From: Nocardioides zeae
Lineage (GTDB): Bacteria; Actinomycetota; Actinomycetes; Propionibacteriales; Nocardioidaceae
DNA length: 64,000 bases
NCBI RefSeq assembly: GCF_010686755.1
Contig: NZ_JAAGXA010000001.1
Coordinates: 1-64,000, forward strand
Direction: 5' to 3'
In this document: positions 48,210 to 60,326 of the stretch, in pieces
Layout: every line of letters begins with the position of its first letter
Position numbering within the stretch: position 1 is the first letter of the stretch
The notes under the pieces: generated by a model
What the model was told of the DNA's origin: nothing
What the model saw: the letters and a program-made list of their open reading frames with translations, nothing else
The model's database searches: none
Made by a program: the position numbers and the translations under genes

Positions 48210-49892
48210 GTGACCCCCGAGCAGCTCTCCACGACGGTCCGCGACGCCCTGGTGGCGCTCGTCGCCGACGGTTCCCTCGCCCTGGCCGACGCCGACGTCC
48301 CGACGACGGTGACGATCGAGCGACCCCGCCAGAAGGGGCACGGCGACTACGCGACCAACGTCGCGCTCCAGCTCGCGAAGAAGGCGGGCACCAACCCGCG
48401 CGCCCTCGCGACGCTCCTCGGTGAGCGGCTCGAGCAGGCCGAGGGTGTCGCCGGGATCGAGATCGCCGGACCGGGCTTCCTCAACATCACGGTGGACGCC
48501 GGCGCCCAGGGCCAGGTGGCCGCCGACATCGTGGCCGCGGGCGCGACGTACGGGCGCTCCCACACGCTCGACGGGTTGACGGTCAACGTCGAGTTCATCT
48601 CCGCCAACCCCACCGGCCCGCTCCACCTGGGCCACACCCGCTGGGCCGTGCTCGGCGACGCGATCGGCCGCGTCCTCGACGCCGCGGGCGCCGTGGTGAC
48701 GCGCGAGTTCTACATCAACGACCGCGGCGTGCAGATGAACCACTTCGCCGACTCGATCATCGCGGCCGCCCTGGGGCGGCCGGCTCCCGAGGACGGGTAC
48801 GCCGGGGCGTACGTCGCGGAGCTCGCCGCCGCCGTCGAGGCGGCCCGTCCCGGGATCTTCGACCTGCCGGCCGACGAGCGCCGCGCGGCCGTGCGGGCCG
48901 AGGGCTACGCGATCCAGCTGCGCGAGCAGCGGGAGACGCTGGAGGCCTTCCAGACGCACTTCGACGTGTGGTTCTCCGAGCTCTCGCTGCACGAGTCGGG
49001 CTCGGTGCCCGACACGCTGGCGCGCCTGAAGGCCCTCGGTCACGTCTACGAGTCGGAGGGCGCGCTCTTCATGCGCACCACCGACTTCGGCGACGACAAG
49101 GACCGCGTGCTCATCAAGTCGGACGGCGAGCTGACCTACTTCGCGTCCGACACGGCGTACTACCTGGACAAGCGGGCGCGCGGCTTCGACCGCTGCCTCT
49201 ACCTGCTGGGCGCGGACCACCACGGGTACGTCAACCGTCTGCGCGCCATGGCCGCCTGCGTGGGCGACGACCCCGACGAGACGCTCGACGTGCTCATCGG
49301 GCAGCTCGTGAAGATCCTGCGCGACGGGGTCGAGGTGAAGCTGTCGAAGCGCAAGGGCACGATCGTCACGCTCAACGAGCTCGCCGACGAGATCGGCGTC
49401 GACGCGCTGCGCTACTCGCTCGCGCGCTACCCGGCCGACTCGCCGCTGACGCTCGACATCGCCGAGATCACCCGGGCGTCGGCCGACAACCCGGTCTACT
49501 ACGTGCAGTACGCGCACGCCCGCACCTGCCGGATGATCGCGAACGCCGCCGACCTCGGGATGCGGCTGCCCGACGCCCTGGGTGACGACTTCGACGCGGC
49601 GCTGCTCTCCCACGAGCGCGAGGGCGAGCTGCTGCGGGCGCTCGCCGAGTTCCCGCGCGTCGTCGCGACCGCGGCCGAGCTGCGCGAGCCCCACCGCATC
49701 GCGCGCTACCTGGAGGACACCGCGTCGGTGTTCAACAAGTGGTACGACACCAGGGAGTGCCGCATGCTGCCGCAGGGCGACGAGCCGGTCTCGCCGACGA
49801 ACGAGGCGCGTCTCGTGCTCGCGCACGCCGTGCGCCAGGTCGTCGCGAACGGCCTCGGCCTGCTCGGCGTCTCTGCTCCCGAGAGGATGTGA
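48210..49892 (+). CDS. argS: Arginyl-tRNA synthetase
   Basis: 560 residues, class I. N-terminal Add-1 domain (about 1-110) for tRNA recognition; HIGH motif as SANPTGPLHLGHTRWAVLGDA (about 130-150); the KMSKS position reads VKLSKRKGTIVTL, a lysine-containing variant common in ArgRS; C-terminal anticodon-binding DALR domain (about 440-560) ending GLGLLGVSAPERM. It heads the argS-lysA-hom-thrC-thrB series, an order also present in Streptomyces. It appears leaderless; ribosomes on it would reach lysA four bases after its stop. Confidence 0.97.
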   Translation: MTPEQLSTTVRDALVALVADGSLALADADVPTTVTIERPRQKGHGDYATNVALQLAKKAGTNPRALATLLGERLEQAEGVAGIEIAGPGFLNITVDAGAQGQVAADIVAAGATYGRSHTLDGLTVNVEFISANPTGPLHLGHTRWAVLGDAIGRVLDAAGAVVTREFYINDRGVQMNHFADSIIAAALGRPAPEDGYAGAYVAELAAAVEAARPGIFDLPADERRAAVRAEGYAIQLREQRETLEAFQTHFDVWFSELSLHESGSVPDTLARLKALGHVYESEGALFMRTTDFGDDKDRVLIKSDGELTYFASDTAYYLDKRARGFDRCLYLLGADHHGYVNRLRAMAACVGDDPDETLDVLIGQLVKILRDGVEVKLSKRKGTIVTLNELADEIGVDALRYSLARYPADSPLTLDIAEITRASADNPVYYVQYAHARTCRMIANAADLGMRLPDALGDDFDAALLSHEREGELLRALAEFPRVVATAAELREPHRIARYLEDTASVFNKWYDTRECRMLPQGDEPVSPTNEARLVLAHAVRQVVANGLGLLGVSAPERM

Positions 49893-49896
49893 CGAG

Positions 49897-51309
49897 ATGG
49901 TCCGCGCGCACGAGGCCGGCTGGGCCCACGCCGAGGGTGCCCTGAGGGGCCCGGCCTGGCTCCGCGAGCCCGCCGACACCAACGCGCTCGTCGAGCACCT
50001 GTGGTCGGCGAACGTCGCGAAGGACGCCGCCGGCGAGCTGACGGTGGCCGGGGTGCCGGTGTCCCGCATCGCCGCCGAGCACGGCACGCCGGCGTACGTG
50101 CTGGACGAGAACGACTTCCGGGGTCGCGCCCGGGCCTTCCGCGACGGGTTCGCCGGGTGGGACGTCTACTACGCGGGCAAGGCCTTCCTCTGCACCGCGG
50201 TCGCGCGCTGGGTGGCCGAGGAGGGGCTCTGCCTCGACGTCTGCTCCGAGGGCGAGCTGACGGTGGCGCTGCGCGGGGGTGTCGACCCGGCGCGCATCGG
50301 GTTCCACGGCAACAACAAGTCGGTGCGGGCGCTGCGCCGTGCCCTCGAGGTCGGCGTCGGTCGCATCATCGTCGACTCGTTCCACGAGATCGAGCGGCTC
50401 GCGGAGCTCACCGCGGGCGCCGAGCGCCGCGCGCCGGTGATGATCCGGGTGACCGCCGGCGTCGAGGCCCACACGCACGAGTACATCGCCACCGCCCACG
50501 AGGACCAGAAGTTCGGCTTCTCGATCACCTCCGGCGACGCACTGGAGGCGGCGCGGCGCGTGCTGGCCGCCGACGGCCTCGAGCTGCGGGGGCTGCACAG
50601 CCACATCGGCAGCCAGATCTTCGACTCCGCCGGCTTCGAGGTCGCGGCGAAGCGGGTGCTGGCGCTCCACGCCCGCGTGGCGGCCGAGCTGGGCCACACC
50701 ATGCCCGAGACGGACCTCGGCGGTGGGTTCGGCATCGCCTACACGACCCAGGACGACCCCTCGACGCCCGCGGTGCTCGCCACCGAGATGCGCGCCATCG
50801 TGGAGCACGAGTGCCGCGGCCTGGGCATCGCGGTCCCGCACCTCTCGATCGAGCCGGGACGCGCGATCGTGGGTCCGTCGACCTTCACGCTCTACGAGGT
50901 CGGCACCGTCAAGGAGGTGGCCCTCGACGGCGGCGCCCGCCGCACGTACGTCTCCGTCGACGGCGGCATGAGCGACAACATCCGCACGGCCCTGTACGAC
51001 GCGGACTACTCCTGCACCCTCGCCTCGCGCGCCTCGGACGCGGCGCCCGAGCTCGCCCGCGTCGTGGGCCACCACTGCGAGGCCGGCGACATCGTCGTCA
51101 AGGACGAGTTCCTGCCGGCCGACGTCGCGCCGGGCGACCTGCTGGCCGTGCCCGCGACGGGCGCCTACTGCCGGTCGATGGCGTCCAACTACAACCACGC
51201 GCTGCGCCCGCCCGTGATCGCCGTGCGCGACGGCGAGAGCCGGGTCGTCGTGCGCCGCGAGACGTTCGACGACCTCCTGGCGACCGACGTCGGCGGGTCC
51301 GAGGAGTGA
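49897..51309 (+). CDS. lysA: Diaminopimelate decarboxylase
   Basis: 470 residues, PLP-dependent fold III enzyme. It makes L-lysine from meso-DAP, the last step of the pathway. PLP Lys is in DVYYAGKAFL (about residue 93), then LHSHIGSQI, the phosphate loop DLGGGFGIAY, EPGRAIVGPS and the active-site Cys in the FLPADVAPGDLLAVPATGAYCRSMASNYN region. The N-terminal 60 residues are longer than in E. coli, as usual for actinobacteria. ATG 49897 is four bases after the argS stop; GAGAGGA lies nine bases upstream within argS. Confidence 0.95.
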   Translation: MVRAHEAGWAHAEGALRGPAWLREPADTNALVEHLWSANVAKDAAGELTVAGVPVSRIAAEHGTPAYVLDENDFRGRARAFRDGFAGWDVYYAGKAFLCTAVARWVAEEGLCLDVCSEGELTVALRGGVDPARIGFHGNNKSVRALRRALEVGVGRIIVDSFHEIERLAELTAGAERRAPVMIRVTAGVEAHTHEYIATAHEDQKFGFSITSGDALEAARRVLAADGLELRGLHSHIGSQIFDSAGFEVAAKRVLALHARVAAELGHTMPETDLGGGFGIAYTTQDDPSTPAVLATEMRAIVEHECRGLGIAVPHLSIEPGRAIVGPSTFTLYEVGTVKEVALDGGARRTYVSVDGGMSDNIRTALYDADYSCTLASRASDAAPELARVVGHHCEAGDIVVKDEFLPADVAPGDLLAVPATGAYCRSMASNYNHALRPPVIAVRDGESRVVVRRETFDDLLATDVGGSEE

Positions 51310-51469
51310 GCCAGCCCGAGGCCGATCCCGTGGTGGGGCCCCGGGCCGGATACGGTGCGGGGGCTCCCCGTGTGCTCGAGAACGACGCCGAGGCGGTCGC
51401 GGGGCCTTCCCCGAGCGACCCTCCCCGGCGCCGCAGGCCGTCCGGCCGGCGGTGGAAAGGTTGAGAACC

Positions 51470-52774
51470 ATGCAGACCAAGGACGCCCTCCGCGTCGCCG
51501 TGCTCGGTTGCGGGTCGGTCGGCTCGCAGGTCGTGCGCCTGCTGACCGAGCAGGCCGACGACCTGGCGATGCGCGCCGGTGTTCCGCTCGAGCTGGCCGG
51601 CGTCGCGGTGCGGCGCCTCGACGCGCCGCGTGACGTCGAGGTCCCCGCCCACCTGCTCACCACCGACGCCACGGCGCTCGTCACGAGCGGCGTCGACCTG
51701 GTGGTCGAGGTCATCGGCGGGATCGAGCCGGCGCGCTCCCTCATCCTGGCGGCGCTCGAGAGCGGCGCCTCGGTGGTGACCGCCAACAAGGCGCTGCTCG
51801 CCGAGGACGGCGCGACGCTCTTCGAGGCCGCCGAGAAGGCGGGCCGCGACCTCTACTACGAGGCGGCCGTCGCGGGAGCCATCCCGATCATCCGTCCCCT
51901 GCGCGAGTCGCTCGTCGGCGACACCGTCACCCGGGTCCTCGGCATCGTCAACGGCACGACCAACTACATCCTCGACAAGATGGACAGCTCCGGCGCCGGC
52001 TTCGCCGACGCGCTCGGGGAGGCGCAGGAGCTCGGGTACGCCGAGGCCGACCCCACCGCGGACGTCGAGGGCTTCGACGCCGCGGCGAAGGCCGCGATCC
52101 TGGCGTCGCTGGCGTTCCACACGCGGGTCACCGCCGCCGACGTGCACCGTGAGGGCATCAGCGACGTGACGGCAGCGGACGTGCGCTCGGCCGCCGACAT
52201 GGGCGCCGTCGTCAAGCTGCTCGCCATCTGCGAGCTGCGCGACGGCCCGGACGGGCAGGCGGTCTCGGCCCGGGTGCACCCGGCGATGATCCCGCGCAGC
52301 CATCCGCTGGCGTCGGTCCGCGAGGCCTACAACGCGGTCTTCGTCGAGTCGAGGGCCGCCGGACGCCTCATGTTCTACGGCCCGGGCGCCGGAGGGGCGC
52401 CGACCGCGTCGGCCGTCCTGGGTGACCTCGTCACGATCGCGCGGCACCACCGCGCGGGCACCCGGGGGGCGGGGGAGTCGGCGTACACGGCCCGGCCGGT
52501 CCTCCCGATGGGGGAGACCCTGACGCGCTACCACGTCGCGATCGACGTCGAGGACCGCGCGGGCGTGCTCGCGCTCGTCGCGACGGCCTTCGCCGAGCAC
52601 GGCGTCTCGATCCAGACCGTCCGCCAGGAGGGTCGGGGGGCCGATGCGCAGCTCGTCGTCGTGTCGCACCGCGCGACGGACGCCCAGCTCGCCGCCACGG
52701 TGGCACACCTGCAGCAGATGGACATCGTCCGCGAGGTCACCTCGGTGATGCGCGTGGAGGGGGAGACGGAATGA
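51470..52774 (+). CDS. hom: Homoserine dehydrogenase
   Basis: 434 residues. It reduces aspartate semialdehyde to homoserine. N-terminal Rossmann motif [17 protein letters not shown] (about 9-25); catalytic core [42 protein letters not shown] and [30 protein letters not shown] with the catalytic Asp/Lys. A C-terminal ACT domain ([27 protein letters not shown]) gives threonine feedback. Start ATG 51470 with GGAAAGG nine bases upstream. There is a 160-base gap from lysA, so it may have its own promoter; it overlaps thrC by ATGA. Confidence 0.96.
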   Translation: MQTKDALRVAVLGCGSVGSQVVRLLTEQADDLAMRAGVPLELAGVAVRRLDAPRDVEVPAHLLTTDATALVTSGVDLVVEVIGGIEPARSLILAALESGASVVTANKALLAEDGATLFEAAEKAGRDLYYEAAVAGAIPIIRPLRESLVGDTVTRVLGIVNGTTNYILDKMDSSGAGFADALGEAQELGYAEADPTADVEGFDAAAKAAILASLAFHTRVTAADVHREGISDVTAADVRSAADMGAVVKLLAICELRDGPDGQAVSARVHPAMIPRSHPLASVREAYNAVFVESRAAGRLMFYGPGAGGAPTASAVLGDLVTIARHHRAGTRGAGESAYTARPVLPMGETLTRYHVAIDVEDRAGVLALVATAFAEHGVSIQTVRQEGRGADAQLVVVSHRATDAQLAATVAHLQQMDIVREVTSVMRVEGETE

Positions 52775-53850
52775 GCACGACGACGGCGCGTCCGCAGTGG
52801 CGCGGAGTGATCGACGAGTACCGCGAGCTGCTCGACCTGCCCGCGGGGGTGCCCGCGGTGACCCTGCGCGAGGGCGGGACCCCCCTGGTGCGCTCCGGTT
52901 GGCTGTCGGGCCTGACCGGGGCCGAGGTGTGGCTCAAGGTCGAGGGCAACAACCCCACCGGCTCCTTCAAGGACCGCGGCATGACGGCGGCCATCTCGGT
53001 GGCGAAGCACGAGGGGGCGCGTGCCGTGGTGTGCGCCTCCACCGGCAACACCTCGGCGTCGATGGCGGCCTACGCCGCCAACTGCGGTCTCACCCCGCTG
53101 GTGCTCGTGCCCGAGGGCAAGATCGCGGCCGGCAAGATGGCGCAGGCGATCATGCACGGCGCGCAGGTGCTGATGGTGCGCGGCAACTTCGACGACTGCC
53201 TGACGCTCGCGCGCCAGCTCGCGGAGTCCTACCCGGTGGCGCTGGTGAACTCGGTGAACCCGGCGCGGCTCGAGGGGCAGAAGACGGCCGCCTTCGAGAT
53301 CGTCGACTTCCTCGGTGACGCGCCCGACGTGCACGTGCTGCCGGTCGGCAACGCGGGCAACATCTCGGCGTACTGGCTCGGCTACACCCAGTACGCCGCG
53401 GCCGGCCACGCCACGCGGCGCCCGGTCATGCGCGGCTTCCAGGCCGCCGGTGCGGCCCCGCTCGTCAACGGTGCCCCGGTGGCCGACCCGGAGACGAAGG
53501 CCACCGCGATCCGCATCGGCAACCCGGCGTCGTGGAAGCTGGCCGTCGCCGCGGCCGAGGAGTCGGGCGGCCGGTTCCGCGCCGTGACCGACGACCAGAT
53601 CCTCAGCGCCCAGCGTGAGCTCGCGCGGCGTGACGGCGTCTTCGTGGAGCCCGCCTCCGCGACCGGCGTGGCCGGCCTGCTGGACGACCTCGACCGGGGG
53701 GAGTCCTACGCCGGCCTCACCGTCGCGGTGACGGTCACGGGCCACGGGCTCAAGGACACGGTCACGGCGCTCGAGGGACTGGGCGACGTGGTCGACTCCG
53801 TCGTCGACGCCGACGTCGCCGACGTGGCGCGCGCGGCCGGGCTCGCCTGA
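52771..53850 (+). CDS. thrC: Threonine synthase
   Basis: 359 residues. It converts O-phosphohomoserine to threonine. The PLP Lys lies in [15 protein letters not shown] (Lys about 65). Further motifs: [33 protein letters not shown] (phosphate-binding) and [14 protein letters not shown]. It is the short bacterial type without the N-terminal domain of E. coli ThrC. Start ATG overlaps the hom stop; thrB starts two bases after its own stop, so all three are co-translated. Confidence 0.96.
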   Translation: MSTTTARPQWRGVIDEYRELLDLPAGVPAVTLREGGTPLVRSGWLSGLTGAEVWLKVEGNNPTGSFKDRGMTAAISVAKHEGARAVVCASTGNTSASMAAYAANCGLTPLVLVPEGKIAAGKMAQAIMHGAQVLMVRGNFDDCLTLARQLAESYPVALVNSVNPARLEGQKTAAFEIVDFLGDAPDVHVLPVGNAGNISAYWLGYTQYAAAGHATRRPVMRGFQAAGAAPLVNGAPVADPETKATAIRIGNPASWKLAVAAAEESGGRFRAVTDDQILSAQRELARRDGVFVEPASATGVAGLLDDLDRGESYAGLTVAVTVTGHGLKDTVTALEGLGDVVDSVVDADVADVARAAGLA

Positions 53851-53851
53851 C

Positions 53852-54859
53852 GTGGGGGCACTCGACGCCCCGCTGGACCGCACGGACCCGGGTGCCGCCT
53901 TCGTGCAGGGGCCGGTGTCGGTCTCCGTGCCGGCGACCTCGGCGAACCTCGGGCCCGGCTACGACACCCTCGGCCTGGCGCTCGCCCTGCGTGACGTGCT
54001 CACCGGCGAGGTGATCGCGCCCGCCGACGGTACGCCCGCGCGGGTCGAGGTCGAAGTCGTCGGGGAGGGAGCCGGGGACGTGCCCCTCGACGAGTCCCAC
54101 CTCGTCGTGCGCGCCATGCGCTGCGCGTTCGAGCAGATGGGTCTCGCGCAGCCCAGCCTGCGGCTGCGGTGCGAGAACGTGCTGCCCCACAGCCGCGGAC
54201 TGGGCTCCTCCTCGGCCGCGATCGTCGGCGGCCTGGCGCTGGCCCGCGCCCTCGTGGCCGACGGCGCCCAGCGGCTCGACGACACCGACCTCTTCACCCT
54301 CGCCGCCCGGCTCGAGGGCCACCCCGACAACGTGGCTCCCGCGGTCTTCGGCGGGTTCACGGTGTCGGGCTCGGAGGGCGGCACGTTCTTCGCGGTGCCC
54401 TCGCCGGTCGCCGCCGGCGTCTCCGCCGTGGTGTTCGTGCCCGACGAGCCGGTGTCGACCGAGGTCGCCCGCAGCCTGCTGCCCGCGACGGTGCCCCACG
54501 CCGACGCCGCCGCGAACGCGGCCCGGGTGGCGCTGCTCGTGCTGGCGCTCGCGCAGCGTCCGGAGCTGCTGCCGGCCGCCACCCGCGACTACCTCCACCA
54601 GGACTACCGCGCCTCCGCCATGCCGCGCAGCGCCGAGCTGGTGAGGTCCCTCCGTGCGGACGGTGTCGCGGCGGTCATCTCCGGTGCCGGGCCGACGGTG
54701 CTCGCGTTCGTCGGCGACGCCGATCCCGACGACCACGTCGAGTCGCCCGCGGACGCGCGGCGCGCTCTCACGAGCGCCGAGGCGCTCCTCGCGCGCTGCC
54801 CTGAGGGATGGCGCGCCCACCACCTCGCGGTCGATCCGCGTGGTGTGGTGGTACGGTAA
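53852..54859 (+). CDS. thrB: Homoserine kinase
   Basis: 335 residues of the GHMP kinase family. It phosphorylates homoserine to give the ThrC substrate. Motifs: VSVPATSANLGPGYDTLGLAL (about 21-41), the ATP loop LPHSRGLGSSSAAIVGGLALA (about 110-130) and SGAGPTVLAF near the C-terminus. GTG start 53852 with no separate ribosome binding site, coupled to thrC. A possible promoter for rho overlaps its stop codon (TACGGT at 54852). Confidence 0.96.
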   Translation: MGALDAPLDRTDPGAAFVQGPVSVSVPATSANLGPGYDTLGLALALRDVLTGEVIAPADGTPARVEVEVVGEGAGDVPLDESHLVVRAMRCAFEQMGLAQPSLRLRCENVLPHSRGLGSSSAAIVGGLALARALVADGAQRLDDTDLFTLAARLEGHPDNVAPAVFGGFTVSGSEGGTFFAVPSPVAAGVSAVVFVPDEPVSTEVARSLLPATVPHADAAANAARVALLVLALAQRPELLPAATRDYLHQDYRASAMPRSAELVRSLRADGVAAVISGAGPTVLAFVGDADPDDHVESPADARRALTSAEALLARCPEGWRAHHLAVDPRGVVVR

Positions 54860-54871
54860 CCAGCGCGTCAT

Positions 54872-54988
54872 CGATCGGTCTGCTCCGATCGTGCGGCGCG
54901 GCGCCCACCGGGACCACCCCGGACGGTGCAACCTCCTCCACGTCCCCGACGCGGAACCACTCCTGCCCGTCTGGCTCGCTCGCGAGCC
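54872..54988 (+). other. rho leader region with two short hairpins
   Basis: The 226 bases between thrB and rho contain CGATCGG/CCGATCG (54872-54891) and GGCTCGC/GCGAGCC (54973-54988). With a start near 54864 they would lie in a leader of about 220 bases. Rho often controls its own synthesis by early termination, so the leader could be regulatory. Direct evidence is lacking. Confidence 0.35.
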
Positions 54989-55085
54989 GTGACGGGTCGG
55001 CCCTGCGGCGTGGAGGCCATGACCCCAGCTGGCGGTGCGGACCGCGCGTTCTCCGCCCAGCGCACAAACGTGGGAAGGACCTCAC

Positions 55086-57107
<2,022 letters not shown>

Positions 57108-57262
57108 CCCCCGCCTGCGGGCGGTCGAGGACGCAGCGCCCCCGGGGGAACACACGGATTGGTCTCCGTGTTGATCCCGGTGGCACAATCCATCGCTGGC
57201 TCCGGTTCACGGCCTCCCACCGGGGGAGGACGACCCGGCGGCCGAGGAGAAGAGGACACATC

Positions 57263-57487
57263 ATGCAGAAGGACATCCACCCCGACTACGTCGTCACCCA
57301 GGTCACCTGCACCTGTGGCGCGAAGTTCGAGACCCGCAGCACCGCGACGTCCGGCTCGATCCACGCCGACGTGTGCTCGCAGTGCCACCCGTTCTACACG
57401 GGCAAGCAGAAGATCCTCGACACCGGCGGCCGCGTGGCCCGCTTCGAGGCGCGCTACGCGAAGGCTGGCGCGGCCAAGAAGAACTGA
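57263..57487 (+). CDS. rpmE: Ribosomal protein bL31, zinc-binding form
   Basis: 74 residues. Cys16, Cys18, Cys38 and Cys41 (CTCGAKF and CSQC) form the zinc site of the C-plus type. MQKDIHPDY is the standard N-terminus and [24 protein letters not shown] the typical core. It binds the 50S central protuberance. The zinc-free paralogue used under zinc shortage is not in the window. ATG 57263 follows GAGGAGAAGAGG. It follows rho by 155 bases and ends at a strong hairpin. Confidence 0.97.
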   Translation: MQKDIHPDYVVTQVTCTCGAKFETRSTATSGSIHADVCSQCHPFYTGKQKILDTGGRVARFEARYAKAGAAKKN

Positions 57488-57496
57488 GGCCCGTCT

Positions 57497-57549
57497 CAGC
57501 GCCGGCTGGCTCCTCTCGGCCTCCATGTCGAGGGAGCCAGCCGGCGCTG
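57497..57549 (+). terminator. Hairpin after rpmE
   Basis: Seventeen perfect pairs (CAGCGCCGGCTGGCTCC and its complement) with a 19-base loop, ten bases after the stop. Confidence 0.85.
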
Positions 57550-57586
57550 TGCATTTCCCGCCCCTGAACCCGATCGAGGAGCCCCC

Positions 57587-58672
57587 GTGTTCGAGGCCGT
57601 CGAGGCCCTGGCCGCCGAGCAGGCCGAGCTCGAGCGCACCCTGGCCGACCCGTCGCTGCACGCCGACCAGGCGGCGGCCAAGCGCGTCAACCAGCGGTAC
57701 GCCGAGGTCAGCGCCGTCGTCCGCACCTGGCGCGAGTGGCAGGACCTGGGGGACGACCTCGGGGCCGCCCGTGAGCTGAGCGCGGACGATGCGGCCTTCG
57801 CCGCGGAGGCCGAGGACCTCGCCGTACGCCGCGAGGAGGCCGCCGAGCGACTGCGACGGCTGCTGGTGCCGCGCGACCCCGCGGACGGCAAGGACGCCCT
57901 GCTCGAGCTGAAGTCGGGGGAGGGCGGTGAGGAGTCGGCGTTGTTCGCCGGGGACCTGCTCCGCATGTACGCCCGGTACGCCGAGCGCCAGGGCTGGACC
58001 ACCGAGGTGCTCGACGCGACCCCGTCCGACCTCGGGGGCTACAAGTCCGTCACCGTCGCGGTGAAGGCGAAGGGCACGCCGGAGCCGGGGACGGCGCCGT
58101 ACGCGCTCCTCAAGTTCGAGGGCGGGGTGCACCGGGTGCAGCGGGTGCCGGTGACGGAGTCGCAGGGCCGCGTGCACACGAGCGCCGCCGGCGTGCTGGT
58201 GCTGCCCGAGGCCGAGCAGGTCGACGTCAGCATCGACGAGAACGACCTGCGGATCGACGTCTTCCGCAGCTCGGGTCCCGGCGGGCAGAGCGTCAACACG
58301 ACGGACTCGGCCGTGCGGATCACCCACGTGCCCTCGGGCATCGTGGTGAGCTGCCAGAACGAGAAGAGCCAGCTGCAGAACAAGGAGCAGGCGCTGCGCA
58401 TCCTCCGCGCGCGGCTCCTCGCGGCGGCGCAGGAGGCGGCGGCCGCGGAGGCCAGCGACGCCCGGCGGTCGCAGGTGCGCACGGTGGACCGCTCCGAGCG
58501 GATCCGCACCTACAACTACCCGGAGAACCGGATCTCCGACCACCGCACGGGCTACAAGGCCTACAACCTCGACGCCGTGCTCGACGGCGACCTCGGCCCC
58601 GTCGTCGCGTCCGCCGTCGACGCCGACCTCGAGGCGCGGCTCGCGTCGGTCGAGGTGGGGCCGGTCCGGTGA
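57587..58672 (+). CDS. prfA: Peptide chain release factor 1
   Basis: 361 residues. It recognises UAA and UAG. The GGQ loop is in [22 protein letters not shown] and the stop-codon-reading P-x-T motif is [15 protein letters not shown] (PVT), marking RF1 rather than RF2. N-terminal helical hairpin (about 1-95) and [24 protein letters not shown] are typical. GTG start 57587. The following prmC gene overlaps its stop by GTGA; PrmC methylates the GGQ Gln of this factor. Confidence 0.96.
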   Translation: MFEAVEALAAEQAELERTLADPSLHADQAAAKRVNQRYAEVSAVVRTWREWQDLGDDLGAARELSADDAAFAAEAEDLAVRREEAAERLRRLLVPRDPADGKDALLELKSGEGGEESALFAGDLLRMYARYAERQGWTTEVLDATPSDLGGYKSVTVAVKAKGTPEPGTAPYALLKFEGGVHRVQRVPVTESQGRVHTSAAGVLVLPEAEQVDVSIDENDLRIDVFRSSGPGGQSVNTTDSAVRITHVPSGIVVSCQNEKSQLQNKEQALRILRARLLAAAQEAAAAEASDARRSQVRTVDRSERIRTYNYPENRISDHRTGYKAYNLDAVLDGDLGPVVASAVDADLEARLASVEVGPVR

Positions 58673-59550
58673 CCGGCTCGGTGACCGGCTCGGCAGCCGG
58701 TGCGGCGGAGCCCCTCGCGGCCGTCCGGCGGCGGGCGAGCGCCGTGCTGGCCGGGGCCGGCGTGGCCAGCCCGGAGCGGGACGTCGAGCTGCTGCTCGCG
58801 CACGTCCTCGACGTGCGGCTCGGCAACCTCGCCCTCGTGCGCTCCCTGGAGGCACCCCAGGTCGCGGTGCTGGACGGGCTGGTGGCCCGCCGGGCCGCGC
58901 GCGAGCCGCTCCAGCACCTGACGGGCGCGGCCGCGTTCCGGCACGTGGAGCTGGCGGTCGGCCCCGGGGTGTTCGTGCCGCGCCCCGAGACGGAGCTCCT
59001 CGCCGGCTGGGCCGTCGACCGGGTCCGGGAGGCGGGGGAGCACCCCGTCGTCGTCGACCTGTGCACCGGCTCCGGCGCGATCGCACGGGCGCTCGCCGAC
59101 GAGGTGCCCCACGCGCGCGTCCACGCGGTCGAGCTCGACCCCGACGCGTTCACGTGGGCGCAGCGCAACCTGGCCGGCACCGGCGTCGACCTCCGCCAGG
59201 GCGACCTCGCGGACGCGTTCACCGACCTCGACGGCACGGTGGACGTCGTGGTGAGCAACCCGCCCTACATCCCGCTCGAGGCCTGGGAGTCCGTCGCCCC
59301 GGAGGCCCGGGACCACGACCCCCACCTGGCTCTCTTCTCCGGCGACGACGGGCTCGACGCGATCCGCTCCCTGGTGCGTCGCGCGGCAGCGCTGCTCCGC
59401 CCCGGGGGGCACCTCGGCTTCGAGCACGCCGACGAGCAGGGGGAGAGCGCACCGGCGGTGGCGGTCGCGGACGGTCGTTGGAGCGACGTGCGCGACCACC
59501 GCGACCTGGCAGGTCGTGCGCGGTACACGACGGCGAGGCTGGCACGATGA
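58669..59550 (+). CDS. prmC: Release-factor glutamine methyltransferase
   Basis: 293 residues. It methylates the GGQ glutamine of RF1/RF2. N-terminal helical domain, then [20 protein letters not shown]-binding [20 protein letters not shown] and the catalytic SNPPYIPL. The first 24 bases are a perfect tandem duplication of a 12-base unit (GTGACCGGCTCG), so two GTG starts (58669, 58681) are possible; the first overlaps the prfA stop. It overlaps the sua5 gene by ATGA. Confidence 0.95.
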   Translation: MTGSVTGSAAGAAEPLAAVRRRASAVLAGAGVASPERDVELLLAHVLDVRLGNLALVRSLEAPQVAVLDGLVARRAAREPLQHLTGAAAFRHVELAVGPGVFVPRPETELLAGWAVDRVREAGEHPVVVDLCTGSGAIARALADEVPHARVHAVELDPDAFTWAQRNLAGTGVDLRQGDLADAFTDLDGTVDVVVSNPPYIPLEAWESVAPEARDHDPHLALFSGDDGLDAIRSLVRRAAALLRPGGHLGFEHADEQGESAPAVAVADGRWSDVRDHRDLAGRARYTTARLAR

Positions 59551-60317
59551 GCCCCGTGAGCGAGCCGCAGACCCCCGAGGACCGCACGCCCGAGACGCTC
59601 GAGGCACCCGAGACGCCCGGGTCGGCAGCCGGGCCCAGCCTGGAGAAGGCGCCCACATCGGGTCGGGTGCTACCGACGGGCACCCCCGAGGAGCGCGAGT
59701 CGGCCGTCGAGGCCGCCACCCTCGCCGTACGCCGCGGTGCGGTGGTCGTGCTCCCCACCGACACGGTGTACGGCGTGGGTGCCGACGCGTTCGACCCGAC
59801 GGCGGTGGCGAAGCTGCTCGCCGCCAAGGGTCGCGGTCGCGACATGCCGCCGCCGGTGCTCATCAGCTCGGCCGTGACGGCCGACGCGCTCGCGCGGGAG
59901 GTCCCGGGCTGGGCGCGTGCCCTCATGGACGCCTTCTGGCCCGGCCCCCTGACCATCGTGTTCCACCAGCAGGCGTCGCTGCAGTGGGACCTCGGCGACA
60001 CGCGGGGCACCGTCGCGCTGCGGATGCCCGACCACGAGCTGGCGCGCGAGATCCTCGAGCGCACCGGCCCGCTGGCCGTGAGCTCGGCGAACCTGACGGG
60101 GCGTCCCGCGGCGACCACCGCCCAGCAGGCCGACGGCATGCTCGGCGACGCGGTCGAGGTGGTCGTCGACGGCGGCACGTCGCCGGGCGGGAGCGCCAGC
60201 ACCATCGTCGACGCGACCGGCCCGCAGGGCCGGGTCCTGCGCCGCGGCGCGCTCAGCCTCGAGGACCTCAACGCCGTGCTCGAGCCCCAGGGCGCCACGC
60301 TCGTCGACAACGGCTGA
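59547..60317 (+). CDS. L-threonylcarbamoyladenylate synthase (Sua5/YwlC/TsaC family)
   Basis: 256 residues. It makes threonylcarbamoyl-AMP from threonine, bicarbonate and ATP for tRNA t6A37. Motifs: AVRRGAVVVLPTDTVYGVGADAFDPTAVAKLLAAKGR (KxR-type loop), ALMDAFWPGPLTIVF, TVALRMPDHELAREIL and AVSSANLTGRPAATTA. The first 45 residues are a Pro/Glu/Thr-rich extension. The length lies between TsaC and full Sua5; no complete Sua5 C-terminal domain is visible. Start overlaps the prmC stop. Confidence 0.93.
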   Translation: MSPVSEPQTPEDRTPETLEAPETPGSAAGPSLEKAPTSGRVLPTGTPEERESAVEAATLAVRRGAVVVLPTDTVYGVGADAFDPTAVAKLLAAKGRGRDMPPPVLISSAVTADALAREVPGWARALMDAFWPGPLTIVFHQQASLQWDLGDTRGTVALRMPDHELAREILERTGPLAVSSANLTGRPAATTAQQADGMLGDAVEVVVDGGTSPGGSASTIVDATGPQGRVLRRGALSLEDLNAVLEPQGATLVDNG

Positions 60318-60326
60318 GGGGCGCGC

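Noticed and set aside
49893..49896. Lysine riboswitch before lysA
   Set aside because: Only four bases separate argS and lysA; there is no room, and nothing resembling an L box lies near.
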